Of a stretch of 16,141 nucleotides of DNA, positions 6,834-14,289 are shown piece by piece (within the stretch, counting starts at the first letter, position 1; the number at the start of each line of letters is the position of its first letter). This DNA comes from DATLSM01 sp049585815. GTDB lineage: Bacteria > Actinomycetota > Thermoleophilia > Solirubrobacterales > 70-9. The DNA lies in the NCBI GenBank assembly GCA_049585815.1, contig JBAVAR010000087.1, positions 1 through 16,141 on the forward strand. The letters are read 5' to 3'. The notes under the pieces were generated by a model. It had not been told where the DNA came from. It worked only from the letters and a program-made list of their open reading frames with translations, and ran no database searches. The translations under genes and the position numbers were made by a program.

Positions 6834-8252
6834 GTGGCCGACGACTCCAAGATCCCGAAGGGCAGGATCCGCCGCTCGGCCAAACTCGGCTCGATCGTCG
6901 GCGTGCAGGGCGCCCGCTACGCGGGGACCCGGGCGACCAACGTCGCCCGCTCTGAGCAGGAGGGAAAGGAGCGCCTGGAGCAGCGCCATCTGGAGACGGC
7001 GATGAAGATGGTCGGAGCCCTTGGCCAGATGAAGGGCGCGGCGATGAAGCTGGGCCAGTTCGCCTCCTTCATCGATACCGAGTTCATCCCCGAGGAGTAC
7101 CGCGAGATCTACCAGGAGCAGCTGGCCAAACTGCGCACCGAGGCGCCACCGATGCCCTGGGAGAAGGTCGAGAAGGTGTTGCTCGAGGAGTACGACGGGG
7201 AACCCGTCGCCGAGCTCTACTCGGAGTTCGAGACCGAGGCGTTTGCCGCCGCCTCGATCGGCCAGGTGCATCGCGCCCAGCTGCTCGACGGGCGCGAGGT
7301 GGCGGTCAAGATCCAGTACCCGGGAATCGCCGAGGCGCTGGAGGCAGACCTGCGAAACGCCGGCACCCTGGTGCGGCTGGCGCGCGCCCTCGCGCCCGGG
7401 CTCGACGCGAAGGCGATCGCCCACGAGATTCGCGAGCGGGTGATGGAGGAGCTCGACTACGAGTACGAGGCCCAAAACCAGCGCACCTTTTCCCGCGCCT
7501 ACCGCGCTCACCCGTTCATCTACGTGCCCGAAGTCGTGACCCGTCTCTCGCGGCGGCGGGTCTTGGTCACCGAGCTGGTCGAAGGGAAGGGTTTCGATCA
7601 GATCAAGGAGCTGCCCCACGAGCAGCGCAGCCGCTTCGGGGAGATCGTCTACCGCGGCAGCTTCGGCTCGATCTACCACCTCCAGCACTTCAACGCCGAT
7701 CCCCACCCCGGCAACTACATCCTGATGGACGACGGCCGGGTTGCCTTCCTTGACTTCGGGATGACCAAGAAGCTCGACCGCGAGCAGATCCTGCTCGAGC
7801 AGCGCGCCTTTGACGCCGCCTCCCGCAACGACCCCGAGGCCTTTCGCGAGGCCCTGCACGTGCTCGGCTTTGTCAAGAGTCCTTCCAAGCTGGACGCCGA
7901 GCGGCTGCTGGAGCACATGCGGGCAGTCGGTGGCTGGTACGTCGAGGACCGAGAGATCGAGATCACCCCGCGGCGGGTGATGAAGATCATCGAGTCGACC
8001 AACGACCCGCGCTCGGAGTACTTCGACCTGATGCGGCGCGAGTCGATCCCCGCCGACGAGCTGATGGGTCGCCGCATGGAGATCGGCGTCGTCGCCGTCC
8101 TCGGTCAGCTGCGCGCCAGGCGCAACTGGCACCGGATCGCGCGCGAGTGGGTCTACGCCGACCCTCCGGCGACCGAGCTGGGCGAGCAGGAGTGGGAGTA
8201 CTTCGAGGGAAAAGGCGTGACCAGGACTCCCGGACTGGCGAGCACAACCTGA
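6834..8252 (+). CDS. UbiB/AarF/ABC1-family atypical kinase
   Basis: This is an ABC1/ADCK/UbiB atypical protein-kinase-like protein; relatives support quinone biosynthesis or act on membrane lipids, usually as ATPases. From GTG at 6834 it has 472 residues. The family KxGQ motif is KLGQ (72-75). The Ala-rich loop AAASIGQVHRA (about 138) replaces the glycine-rich loop of normal kinases. VAVK gives the ATP-binding lysine (Lys159), EELDYEYEAQN carries the ExD-type motif, NADPHPGNYI (His at about 291) is the catalytic loop and FLDFG the metal-binding DFG (Asp307). No C-terminal transmembrane pair is obvious. The start is uncertain: an in-frame GTG at 6771 would overlap the divergent bL25 gene, and neither has a well-placed Shine-Dalgarno sequence. 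It forms a two-gene plus-strand unit with the DUF6159-like gene 13 bases downstream. No quinone genes are nearby, so the substrate is unknown. Confidence 0.9.
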   Translation: MADDSKIPKGRIRRSAKLGSIVGVQGARYAGTRATNVARSEQEGKERLEQRHLETAMKMVGALGQMKGAAMKLGQFASFIDTEFIPEEYREIYQEQLAKLRTEAPPMPWEKVEKVLLEEYDGEPVAELYSEFETEAFAAASIGQVHRAQLLDGREVAVKIQYPGIAEALEADLRNAGTLVRLARALAPGLDAKAIAHEIRERVMEELDYEYEAQNQRTFSRAYRAHPFIYVPEVVTRLSRRRVLVTELVEGKGFDQIKELPHEQRSRFGEIVYRGSFGSIYHLQHFNADPHPGNYILMDDGRVAFLDFGMTKKLDREQILLEQRAFDAASRNDPEAFREALHVLGFVKSPSKLDAERLLEHMRAVGGWYVEDREIEITPRRVMKIIESTNDPRSEYFDLMRRESIPADELMGRRMEIGVVAVLGQLRARRNWHRIAREWVYADPPATELGEQEWEYFEGKGVTRTPGLASTT

Positions 8253-8260
8253 GAGGAGAG
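8253..8260 (+). promoter_or_regulatory. Shine-Dalgarno sequence of the DUF6159-like gene
   Basis: GAGGAGAG directly follows the stop codon of the kinase-like gene and lies 5 nt before the ATG at 8266. It is the clearest ribosome binding site in the window and supports this start. Confidence 0.75.
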
Positions 8261-8265
8261 CGGCG

Positions 8266-9123
8266 ATGAGCAGGATGCGACGGGGCTGGGCGCTGACCAA
8301 GAAAAGCTGGACCGTGCTCAGGGAGCATCGTGAGCTGATCCGTTTCCCGCTTTACGGAGCGCTGGCGACAATCCTGATGGGCGTGGTTGTCCTCGGCCCC
8401 GGCATCTACCTGATCGCCGACGAAAAGGCCGCGATCGGCGCCCCCCTGGCCGTGATCGGCTTCTACCTGCTCGCCGTGATCGGCATCTTCTTCAGCGTTG
8501 GGCTCGCGGCCGCCGCTGACCTGATCTTCCACGGCGAGGAGGCGAGCGTCGGGGACGGTATCGACGTTGCCCGCAGCCGCTTCTCCCAGATCGCCGGCTG
8601 GGCCGCGGTCTCAACCGTGGTGGGTCTCCTGCTCAGCCTGCTCGAGAACCAGGGCGGGCTCGCCGGAGCGATCTTCGGCCGCCTTCTTGATATCGGCTGG
8701 TCACTGATCACCTTCCTCGCCGTACCGGTGATCGCGCTGGAGGGCGCCGGCCCGCTGCAGACCCTGAAGCGCTCGGCGAGCCTGTTCAAATCGCGCTGGG
8801 GACAGCAGGTGACCGGCAACATCGCGATTGGCGGCGCCGTCTTCCTGCTCGGAGTGCTGCCCTCGGCGGCGCTGATCGTTGCCGGGCTCGCCCTCTGGCC
8901 GTCGACCAGCTTTGGCGGGGCGCTTTTGGTCGTGATCGGCGCGATCGGCGTGGCGATCGCCCTGCTCATCTCCCAGGCGTTGAGTGGGATCTTCGGCGTC
9001 GCGCTCTACCGCTACGCCTTGGACGGCGAGGCCACGGGAGGCTTTACCCCGGCCGATATGGAGTCGGCCGTGCGCAGAAGGCGGGGGCGCGGCGGCGCCG
9101 GTCCCGCCCCGACCACCGTCTAG
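8266..9123 (+). CDS. Polytopic membrane protein, DUF6159-like
   Basis: This 285-residue protein has about six transmembrane helices (roughly 28-50, 58-83, 108-127, 141-160, 186-212, 217-240). A basic N-terminal stretch with SWTVLREHRELIRFP resembles the start of DUF6159 proteins, and the central VPVIALEGAGPLQTLKRS and C-terminal ALYRYALDG segments also fit that family; I assign it from memory. The biochemical function of the family is unknown to me. The ATG at 8266 has a strong Shine-Dalgarno sequence, GAGGAGAG at 8253-8260, and follows the kinase-like gene by 13 bases, so the two are probably co-transcribed. The C-terminus is an Arg/Gly/Pro-rich tail. Its stop codon TAG lies inside the palindrome CTAG at 9120-9123, which is also the stop of the convergent phosphodiesterase gene. 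An integral membrane protein is certain; the DUF name is probable. Confidence 0.85.
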   Translation: MSRMRRGWALTKKSWTVLREHRELIRFPLYGALATILMGVVVLGPGIYLIADEKAAIGAPLAVIGFYLLAVIGIFFSVGLAAAADLIFHGEEASVGDGIDVARSRFSQIAGWAAVSTVVGLLLSLLENQGGLAGAIFGRLLDIGWSLITFLAVPVIALEGAGPLQTLKRSASLFKSRWGQQVTGNIAIGGAVFLLGVLPSAALIVAGLALWPSTSFGGALLVVIGAIGVAIALLISQALSGIFGVALYRYALDGEATGGFTPADMESAVRRRRGRGGAGPAPTTV

Positions 9124-9839
9124 AGCCGGGCGAAGAGCCGTGGGTCGTTCGAGCACAGGCCGTCCACCCCGCGCTCGAGAAGACGCTTCATCCGTTCGGG
9201 GTCATCGACCGTCCAGGCGATCAGCTCGACGCCGGCCAGCTCGGTGATCCGCGCCAGGCGCCTGCTGATCAGCGGGTGGTAGACCCACATCGCGTGGACG
9301 CCGAGCTTCGGTAGGTCGCGGGCCGCGAGTCCGGGGAGGTTGCGCCGCATCACGATCAGGGCCGCCCGCATCGGGATCCTCGCCCAGCGCTTTGAGGCCC
9401 AGTCGCGGGTGACCCTCGGGTAGGTCCAACCCCGGCGCAGCCCGGGCTCCAGCTCGCGGATTCGGGCCAGGGTGGGCAGCTCCATGGTGGAGACCATCGC
9501 TCGCTCAAGCAGGCCGCGGTCCCGCACCGCGGCGACGATCTCCTCCTCGCGCCCGGGCAGCTTTATGTCGAGGTCGATCTCGACTCCGTCAAGCGGCGCC
9601 TGCAGAAATGCGTCAAGTGCCTCGGCCAGCTCCAGCGGCTTGCGCCGCTCGGCGTCATCCCAGTCGTGGGCGATGACCAGCGGTGAGCGCTCGGCCGCCG
9701 CGATGCGGGGATGGCCGTCGCGGCGCCAGAGTACGTCGATCTCGATCACGTCGACACCGGCCTCGACGGCGGCGCCGAAGCTCTCGAGCGTGTTGCCGGG
9801 GCGGATCAGGTCAGCCCCCTTGTGTCCGACTCGGATCAC
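9120..9839 (-). CDS. Glycerophosphodiester phosphodiesterase
   Basis: Enzymes of this family hydrolyse glycerophosphodiesters to sn-glycerol-3-phosphate and an alcohol. With GTG at 9839-9837 the protein has 239 residues, usual for a bacterial cytoplasmic GDPD, and it has no signal peptide. The N-terminus shows VGHKG (His6, first catalytic histidine), RPGNTLESF, then VIEIDV (Glu33 and Asp35, metal ligands), DG at 41-42 and VIAHD (His58, second catalytic histidine). VEIDLDIKLPG (86-96) is the third acidic strand. The stretch between DG and the second histidine is about ten residues longer than in the common pattern. The C-terminal half has LIAWTVDDPERMKRLLERGVDGLCSNDP split around the typical W-T-V-D and G-V-D-G-x-x-x-D-x-P signatures. 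The gene starts 31 bases after prs with no Shine-Dalgarno sequence; CACAAT sits 6 nt before GTG. Substrate preference cannot be told. Confidence 0.92.
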   Translation of the reverse strand: MIRVGHKGADLIRPGNTLESFGAAVEAGVDVIEIDVLWRRDGHPRIAAAERSPLVIAHDWDDAERRKPLELAEALDAFLQAPLDGVEIDLDIKLPGREEEIVAAVRDRGLLERAMVSTMELPTLARIRELEPGLRRGWTYPRVTRDWASKRWARIPMRAALIVMRRNLPGLAARDLPKLGVHAMWVYHPLISRRLARITELAGVELIAWTVDDPERMKRLLERGVDGLCSNDPRLFARL

Positions 9840-9845
9840 GCCGCG

Positions 9846-9851
9846 ATTGTG
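9846..9851 (-). promoter_or_regulatory. Candidate -10 box for a leaderless GDPD transcript
   Basis: CACAAT on the minus strand lies exactly 6 nt before the GTG start of the phosphodiesterase gene, in the short gap after prs. It matches four of six bases of TATAAT. The same 6-nt arrangement occurs at glmU and pucR. No clear -35 box is seen, and read-through from prs is an alternative. Confidence 0.3.
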
Positions 9852-9870
9852 CCCGGTCGGGGCGGCGGAC

Positions 9871-10902
9871 TCAGAAGAGTTGGTTCTCGCCCGCGAAGAT
9901 CTCGCTGACCGAGTCATCGGTGAAGATGCGGCGGATCGAGTCGGCGAAGGTGCTCGCGGTGGAGAGCACCGTGATGTTCTCCGGCGCACCGGGGCGCAGG
10001 GGAAGCGTGTCGGTGACGACGATCCGCTCGATACCGGAACTCTCGTAGGCGAGGCGCTCGTAGGCGGGGCCGGAGAAGACCCCGTGGGTGGCACAGGCGA
10101 TCACCCGCGCCGCCCCCTCGTCGAGCACCGTCTGGGCCGCCGCACAGAGCGTCCCCGCGGTGTCGATCATGTCGTCGACAAGGACGGCGGTGCGGCCCCT
10201 GACGTCGCCGACGACATAGCCGATCTCGGCCACCTGCTGGGCGGGGCGCTCCTTCTCCATCACCGCCCAGTGGGTGCCGATGCGGCGGGCGAAGTTGCGA
10301 GCCGTCTTCACCCGACCGGCGTCGGGGGAGACGATCACCAGCTCGTCGGTGAGATTCTGATCGGCGAACCACTGCGTCAGCATCGGCATCGCGGTCATGT
10401 GGTCGACCGGCACGTGGAAGAAGCCCTGAACCTGGCCCGCGTGGAGGTCCATGGTCAGAACGCGGTCGACGCCGACCCCCTCCAGGCACTTGGCGACGAT
10501 GCGGGCCGAGATCGGCTCCCGCGGGGCCGACTTCTTGTCCTGGCGGGCGTAGCCGTACCAGGGCATCACGGCGATGATCCGGTGGGCTGAGGCGCCCTGC
10601 GCCGCATCGATCATCGTCAGCAGCTCGATCAGCGAGTCATTCGGAGTCATCCCGGTCTCCTCGTTGCCGCAGGTGGACTGGACGAGGAAGACGTCGGCGC
10701 CGCGGATCGACTCCTCATAGCGGCAGTAGACCTCACCGTTGGCGAAGGTCTTCAGCGTCACCTGGCCAACGTCGAGGTCAAGCTTGGCGGCGACCTTGGC
10801 GGCCAGCTCCATCGAGCTGCGCCCACCGAAGACCATCAACCGCTTCGAGTAATCGTGCGGGATGGCGGTCGCCGCCTGGGGACGCTCCTCGATCGTGCTC
10901 AC
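9871..10902 (-). CDS. prs: Ribose-phosphate pyrophosphokinase (PRPP synthetase)
   Basis: Prs transfers pyrophosphate from ATP to ribose-5-phosphate, giving PRPP for purine, pyrimidine, histidine, tryptophan and NAD synthesis. The 343-residue protein is somewhat longer than the usual 315-325 because of a roughly 20-residue N-terminal extension. The substrate-binding FANGEVYCRYEESIRG lies at 53-68, the flexible ATP loop PWYGYARQDKK at 114-124, the PRPP synthetase signature DLHAGQVQGFFHVPVDH at 152-168, and the PRPP loop VLVDDMIDTAGTL at 240-252. The GTG start (10902-10900) overlaps the glmU stop as GTGA, and GAGGAG at 10911-10916 lies 8 nt upstream, so it is both coupled and has its own ribosome binding site. 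The glmU-prs pair is common in actinobacteria and many other bacteria. All signatures are intact. Confidence 0.97.
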   Translation of the reverse strand: MSTIEERPQAATAIPHDYSKRLMVFGGRSSMELAAKVAAKLDLDVGQVTLKTFANGEVYCRYEESIRGADVFLVQSTCGNEETGMTPNDSLIELLTMIDAAQGASAHRIIAVMPWYGYARQDKKSAPREPISARIVAKCLEGVGVDRVLTMDLHAGQVQGFFHVPVDHMTAMPMLTQWFADQNLTDELVIVSPDAGRVKTARNFARRIGTHWAVMEKERPAQQVAEIGYVVGDVRGRTAVLVDDMIDTAGTLCAAAQTVLDEGAARVIACATHGVFSGPAYERLAYESSGIERIVVTDTLPLRPGAPENITVLSTASTFADSIRRIFTDDSVSEIFAGENQLF

Positions 10903-12281
10903 GTGCTCTGCTCCTCGGTTTTTCGCTTCGCGTATCCCTCGATGTTGCGTTGGTCGTTCTCGCTCACGGCGAGCGCGCCCTCGGGCACATCGTCCATGAT
11001 CACCGCACCAGCGCCAGTGTAGGCGCCGTCCCCGACTTCTACCGGGGCGATCAGCATCGTGTCAACGCCGATCCGAACGTCGTGGCCAATTACGGTCCGG
11101 CTCTTGCGGGATCCGTCGTAGTTGGCGGTGATCGTGCCGGCACCGAGATTGCTGTTCTGGCCGACCTCGGCGTCACCGACGTAGGACAGGTGGGGAACCT
11201 TTGCCCCCTCGCCGATCGAGGAGTTCTTGATCTCGACAAAGGAGCCGGCCTTCGCGCCGGGCCCGAGCGCGGCACCGGGACGAAGGTAGGCGAAGGGACC
11301 GACCGAGCAGCCGTCAAGGACGTCGCACTCAACCAGGTAGGAGTGGGTGACGGTCACCCTCTCGCCCAGCCTTGAGTCGGTCAGAGTGCTGAGCGGGCCG
11401 ACGACGGAGCCGGCCCCGATCGCGGTGGCTCCGCGCAGGCTGGTGCCAGGCTCAATTCTGGAGTCGGGGGCGATCTCGACACCGACGTCGACCCAGGTCG
11501 AGTCGGGGTCGACCACGGTGACGCCGGCGAGCATGTGGGCGGCGAGGATGCGCCGGCGTGCCTCGGCCTCAACCGCCGCCAGGTCGCCGCGATCGTTGAC
11601 CCCCATCGTCACCGCCGGGTCATCGGCGAGGTGGGCGGCGACGGCGTGGCCTGCCGCGCGCAGGGCCGGGAAGACGTCAGGAAGGTAGTACTCGCCCTGG
11701 GCGTTGTCGTTGGAAATCACATCAAGGGCGCCGGCGAGCGGCGCCGCGTCAAATACGTAGGTGCCGGCATTGACCTCGAGGATCGCAAGCTCATCGGGAT
11801 CGGCGTCGCCGGCGGTTTTTGCCTCAACCACCCGTTCAACCTCACCCGAGGGCCCGCGCAGGACGCGACCGTAGGCGCCGGGTTCAGCGAGCTCGATCGT
11901 CAGCATCGTCGCGGCGGCGGCGGAGGCGGAGTGCGCGGCGAGCAGGTCGGCGATCGTCTCCGCCGAGATCAACGGCACATCGCCGGAGAGGACGAGGACC
12001 GTCTCGCTCCCCTCGATCAAGGTCCGCGCCGCGCGCACCGCGCCCCCGGTGCCGTCGGGCTGAGGTTGGACCACGGTCTCCGCGCCCGGGGGCAGGCTTG
12101 CAGAGATGTCGCTCCCGGGAGAGACGATCGCGACCACCCCTCCCCCACCGGCCTCGAGCGAGGCGAGGATCGGCCAGGCGACCATCGGCCGCCCGCAGAT
12201 CGGATGCAGCATCTTCGGCAGCGAGGAGCGCATGCGGGTGCCCTCTCCGGCCGCCATGACGAGAACGAGCGGTGAACTCAC
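10899..12281 (-). CDS. glmU: Bifunctional GlmU: glucosamine-1-phosphate acetyltransferase / N-acetylglucosamine-1-phosphate uridyltransferase
   Basis: GlmU makes UDP-GlcNAc in two steps, supplying peptidoglycan and other glycans. It has 460 residues, the usual length. The N-terminal uridyltransferase has the nucleotide-binding motif AAGEGTRMRSSLPKMLH (10-26), SGDVPL (99-104, Asp101 being the metal ligand) and NDNAQGEYYLPD (191-202). From about 253 to 435 a left-handed beta-helix of hexapeptide repeats forms the acetyltransferase, with RPGA (334-337), KAGSFVEIKN, and His364 in PHLSYVGDAEVG aligned with the catalytic histidine of E. coli GlmU; GAGTITANYDG follows at 380-390. The GTG start at 12281 lacks a Shine-Dalgarno sequence, but TACGAT is placed 6 nt upstream, suggesting a leaderless message. 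The stop overlaps prs. Both active sites look intact. Confidence 0.97.
   Translation of the reverse strand: MSSPLVLVMAAGEGTRMRSSLPKMLHPICGRPMVAWPILASLEAGGGGVVAIVSPGSDISASLPPGAETVVQPQPDGTGGAVRAARTLIEGSETVLVLSGDVPLISAETIADLLAAHSASAAAATMLTIELAEPGAYGRVLRGPSGEVERVVEAKTAGDADPDELAILEVNAGTYVFDAAPLAGALDVISNDNAQGEYYLPDVFPALRAAGHAVAAHLADDPAVTMGVNDRGDLAAVEAEARRRILAAHMLAGVTVVDPDSTWVDVGVEIAPDSRIEPGTSLRGATAIGAGSVVGPLSTLTDSRLGERVTVTHSYLVECDVLDGCSVGPFAYLRPGAALGPGAKAGSFVEIKNSSIGEGAKVPHLSYVGDAEVGQNSNLGAGTITANYDGSRKSRTVIGHDVRIGVDTMLIAPVEVGDGAYTGAGAVIMDDVPEGALAVSENDQRNIEGYAKRKTEEQST
10911..10916 (-). promoter_or_regulatory. Shine-Dalgarno sequence of prs
   Basis: GAGGAG on the minus strand is 8 nt before the GTG start of prs and lies inside the last codons of glmU. 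It supports the GTG at 10902 as the real start, in addition to the GTGA stop/start overlap. Confidence 0.7.
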
Positions 12282-12287
12282 CCCGGA

Positions 12288-12293
12288 ATCGTA
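12288..12293 (-). promoter_or_regulatory. Candidate -10 box for leaderless glmU-prs transcript
   Basis: TACGAT on the minus strand fits the TANNNT pattern and ends exactly 6 nt before the GTG of glmU, so transcription starting about 7 nt after the box would begin at the start codon. It lies in the 35-base gap after the DUF308 gene. A -35 element is not evident. Confidence 0.4.
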
Positions 12294-12316
12294 GTCGCGG
12301 CAGGCCGCTCGCGCGG

Positions 12317-12892
12317 TTAGCTCGGGCTCTGAGCCAGCTCTTTGCCCAGCAGGGCGACGCCGGTGAGACTCCAGCCGGCGAAGATCAGGTCGACGCCGAC
12401 GAGGAGGCCGATCGCCCAGTCGGCGGAGCTGGGGAACTTGGCGAGGACGAGGATCCCGATCAGCAGGCCGGCGATGCCGCTGAGGCCGACCAGCCCGGCG
12501 TTGCGCTGCCCTCGGGAGGAGAAGGCGAGGGCGATCCTGCTCAGCCCCATGAAGAGGAAGTAGATGCCGAGGACGAGGGTCAGGGTGAGGGTGCCGCTAT
12601 GCGGTTCGACGATCAGCCAGAGACCGACGATCACGGTCAGCGCCGCCCAGATCAGACGCAGGACCACGGTCCCGGCCGAGCGGGCCGTGAAGGCGCCGGC
12701 GAGGAGGAATACTCCCGCGATCAGCAGGATCCAGCCGATGAAGATCGCTGTCCCGACCGAGGCAACGGCGGGGACGAGGATCGCCACGCACCCCAGCACG
12801 ATCGCCAACACGCCAACGACCATCAACGCCTTCCAGCTGCGCGCGAGCCCCTCGCGAACCTCCCGGTCCATCTCGGCTCTGCCCATCTGCAT
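12317..12892 (-). CDS. HdeD-like DUF308 membrane protein
   Basis: This 191-residue protein is made of six hydrophobic helices arranged as three pairs, with a short basic, charged N-terminus (MGRAEMDREVREGLARSWK). LMVVGVLAIVLGCVAILVP followed by GWILLIAGVFLLAGAF, and the later repeats of a similar pattern such as LGIYFLFMGLSRIALAF and LLVGVDLIFAGWSLTGVALL, are typical of HdeD/DUF308 proteins. HdeD of E. coli is linked to acid resistance; in actinobacteria the role is not established. The ATG at 12892 is taken, though ATGs at 12886 and 12871 are also in frame and none has a good Shine-Dalgarno sequence. A TTGATC-17 nt-TAGGGT promoter candidate ends 9 nt upstream. The glmU start lies 35 bases after its stop, so read-through into glmU is possible. 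Confidence 0.88.
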   Translation of the reverse strand: MQMGRAEMDREVREGLARSWKALMVVGVLAIVLGCVAILVPAVASVGTAIFIGWILLIAGVFLLAGAFTARSAGTVVLRLIWAALTVIVGLWLIVEPHSGTLTLTLVLGIYFLFMGLSRIALAFSSRGQRNAGLVGLSGIAGLLIGILVLAKFPSSADWAIGLLVGVDLIFAGWSLTGVALLGKELAQSPS

Positions 12893-12901
12893 CGCAAAAA
12901 A

Positions 12902-12930
12902 ACCCTAGGGACCCACGCGGACACGATCAA
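12902..12930 (-). promoter_or_regulatory. Candidate promoter of the DUF308 gene
   Basis: On the minus strand TTGATC (12925-12930) and TAGGGT (12902-12907) are separated by exactly 17 nt, the optimal spacing for a housekeeping sigma factor. The first matches TTGA of the -35 consensus and the second the TANNNT form of the -10. The ATG follows 9 nt after the -10, so the leader would be only a few bases long. The palindrome CCCTAGGG (12903-12910) overlaps the -10. Confidence 0.45.
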
Positions 12931-12962
12931 CCCGATTGTCGTGGCGCTATCGTCGCGGGCGA

Positions 12963-13035
12963 TCCGGGGTGGTGTAATTGGCTAGCACGCCAGGTTTTGG
13001 TCCTGGAAGCGGGGGTTCGAGCCCTCCCCCCGGAG
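12963..13035 (+). tRNA. tRNA-Gln (anticodon TTG)
   Basis: A full cloverleaf can be folded. The acceptor stem TCCGGGG pairs with CCCCGGA (13028-13034) and the discriminator base is G13035. The D arm is GTGT/GCAC with loop bases AATTGGCTA. The anticodon stem CCAGG/CCTGG (12990-13006) encloses TTTTGGT, whose anticodon TTG (12997-12999) reads CAA and by wobble CAG glutamine codons. The T arm is GGGGG-TTCGAGC-CCTCC with one G-U pair. CCA is not encoded, since CTG follows the discriminator. TATCGT at 12948-12953 is a weak -10 candidate just upstream. The gene is alone on the plus strand between two minus-strand genes, and the pucR-type gene ends 9 bases beyond it. Confidence 0.97.
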
Positions 13036-13044
13036 CTGACTCAC

Positions 13045-14283
13045 CTACTCCTCCGATGATCGCGGGACCTTGCCCGCCTCGGCCCCAGGCTCCATCGCCG
13101 GGCCCCGGGGGGAGGCGATGCCCAGCACCCGCATCGCCTTCAGACCCAGTCCGAGCTTCTCGCGACCCTCGGTTGCGGAGACGTCGTGACCGCAGAGCTC
13201 TTTGACCCGCTCGAGGCGGTAGCGGATCGTGTGACGATGGGTGAAGAGCTGTTTGGCGGTGGCGGCGACGTTGCCGTCGTTGTCGAGATAGGCCTCAACG
13301 GTCGCCACCAGCTCGGTCTCATACTGGTCATCGTAGGCAGAGAGCGGCTCGATCGTCTCGGCGTAAAAGCGCTCCAGCTCGCGCGGGTCCTCACTCATCG
13401 CCGGCAGCAACAGCCGGTAGGCGCCGGTGTCCTCGAAGGCAAGCAGGGGCAGGCCCTCGGCCTCGCCGACGTTGACCGCGAGCCGCGCCTCGCTGCCGGA
13501 GCGGTAGAGATCCACCGGGTCCCCGGCGCGCCGGCTGCGACCGATCGTGAGGTGGAATCCGGCGAGGCTGTTCTCCAACTCCCGGGCCAGCCCGGTCGCG
13601 GCGCGCGCGAGCTGCTCATCGCCGGAGGCGGGGACGATGACCGCCACCTCCGCGGCCACCTCGCCTCCCTTGGCGGCCGCCAGCGCGCCGGGGGCAAGGG
13701 CCCGCAGTGCCCGCAGTGCCAGGGTCATCACCCGGGCCCGCCATTCACCGGTCTGGGCCGCCCGCGGCGCAGCGCGCACGATCAGCACCCCGGCCCCCTG
13801 CTCGAGGTCGGCGCCCAGCTCGGCGGCGCGCGCGACGATGTCGCCCCGGTCGGTCACCTCGCGATCAAGCACGGCTTCGACAAAGGCCCCGGCCATCTCC
13901 TCGCTCTCCCACTCCGGCGAACGGGAGCGCTCCAGCTCAAGCGCCAACAGGGTTATCACCATGCGAGCGATGGCGGGATCGGGTGCCTCCCGGGCCCGGT
14001 AGCGCAGCTCGCCGACCGCACTGTCGGCGACTCGCAGCTCGACCGAGGTCACGTCCTCGCCGCCGGAGAGCAGCCTCTGCTCCTGACTGGGCGAGGCGCC
14101 GGCCACCGCCAGCACAGCGCTTGAGCGGTCAATCAGAGCGATGCTGGCATCGAGCACCCTGGCTGCCGCGCGGGCAACCGCGGGCAGACCAGCGCCCTGC
14201 TCGACCGCCTCCGCGAGCCGCTCCAGAGCACCGGCTTCCCCGCCCTTCGCGGGGATCCTCTTACCTTTCGCGGTCGGGGGCAT
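13045..14283 (-). CDS. PucR/CdaR-type helix-turn-helix transcriptional regulator
   Basis: This 412-residue protein begins at ATG 14283-14281; a longer reading up to 14589 would run antisense-like through the upstream membrane protein gene in another frame and is Arg/Pro-rich nonsense. The N-terminal 150 residues (ARAAARVLDASIALIDRSS, VELRVADSAVGELRYR) resemble a GAF-like sensor. The centre, including AGVLIVRAAPRA and LTIGRSRRAGDPVDLYRSG, resembles the degenerate GGDEF-like domain of CdaR/PucR proteins. The C-terminal HTH_30 domain (about 320-385) has the hallmark DNDGNVAATAKQLFTHRHT followed by IRYRLERVKELCG. Such proteins regulate purine, sugar-acid or amino-acid catabolism genes, but no such target is adjacent. 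GATAAT sits 6 nt before the ATG, suggesting a leaderless transcript. Ligand and targets cannot be inferred. Confidence 0.92.
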   Translation of the reverse strand: MPPTAKGKRIPAKGGEAGALERLAEAVEQGAGLPAVARAAARVLDASIALIDRSSAVLAVAGASPSQEQRLLSGGEDVTSVELRVADSAVGELRYRAREAPDPAIARMVITLLALELERSRSPEWESEEMAGAFVEAVLDREVTDRGDIVARAAELGADLEQGAGVLIVRAAPRAAQTGEWRARVMTLALRALRALAPGALAAAKGGEVAAEVAVIVPASGDEQLARAATGLARELENSLAGFHLTIGRSRRAGDPVDLYRSGSEARLAVNVGEAEGLPLLAFEDTGAYRLLLPAMSEDPRELERFYAETIEPLSAYDDQYETELVATVEAYLDNDGNVAATAKQLFTHRHTIRYRLERVKELCGHDVSATEGREKLGLGLKAMRVLGIASPRGPAMEPGAEAGKVPRSSEE

Positions 14284-14289
14284 CCGACC

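Noticed and set aside
6768..8300. 510-codon minus-strand frame opposite the UbiB-like gene
   Set aside because: It is antisense to a gene with all UbiB motifs and reads as His/Leu/Arg-rich sequence without domains.
12893..12910. CCCTAGGG followed by seven T on the minus strand as a terminator
   Set aside because: The palindrome has no room for a loop, so no stable hairpin forms. The site is better explained as a -10 region and short leader of the DUF308 gene.
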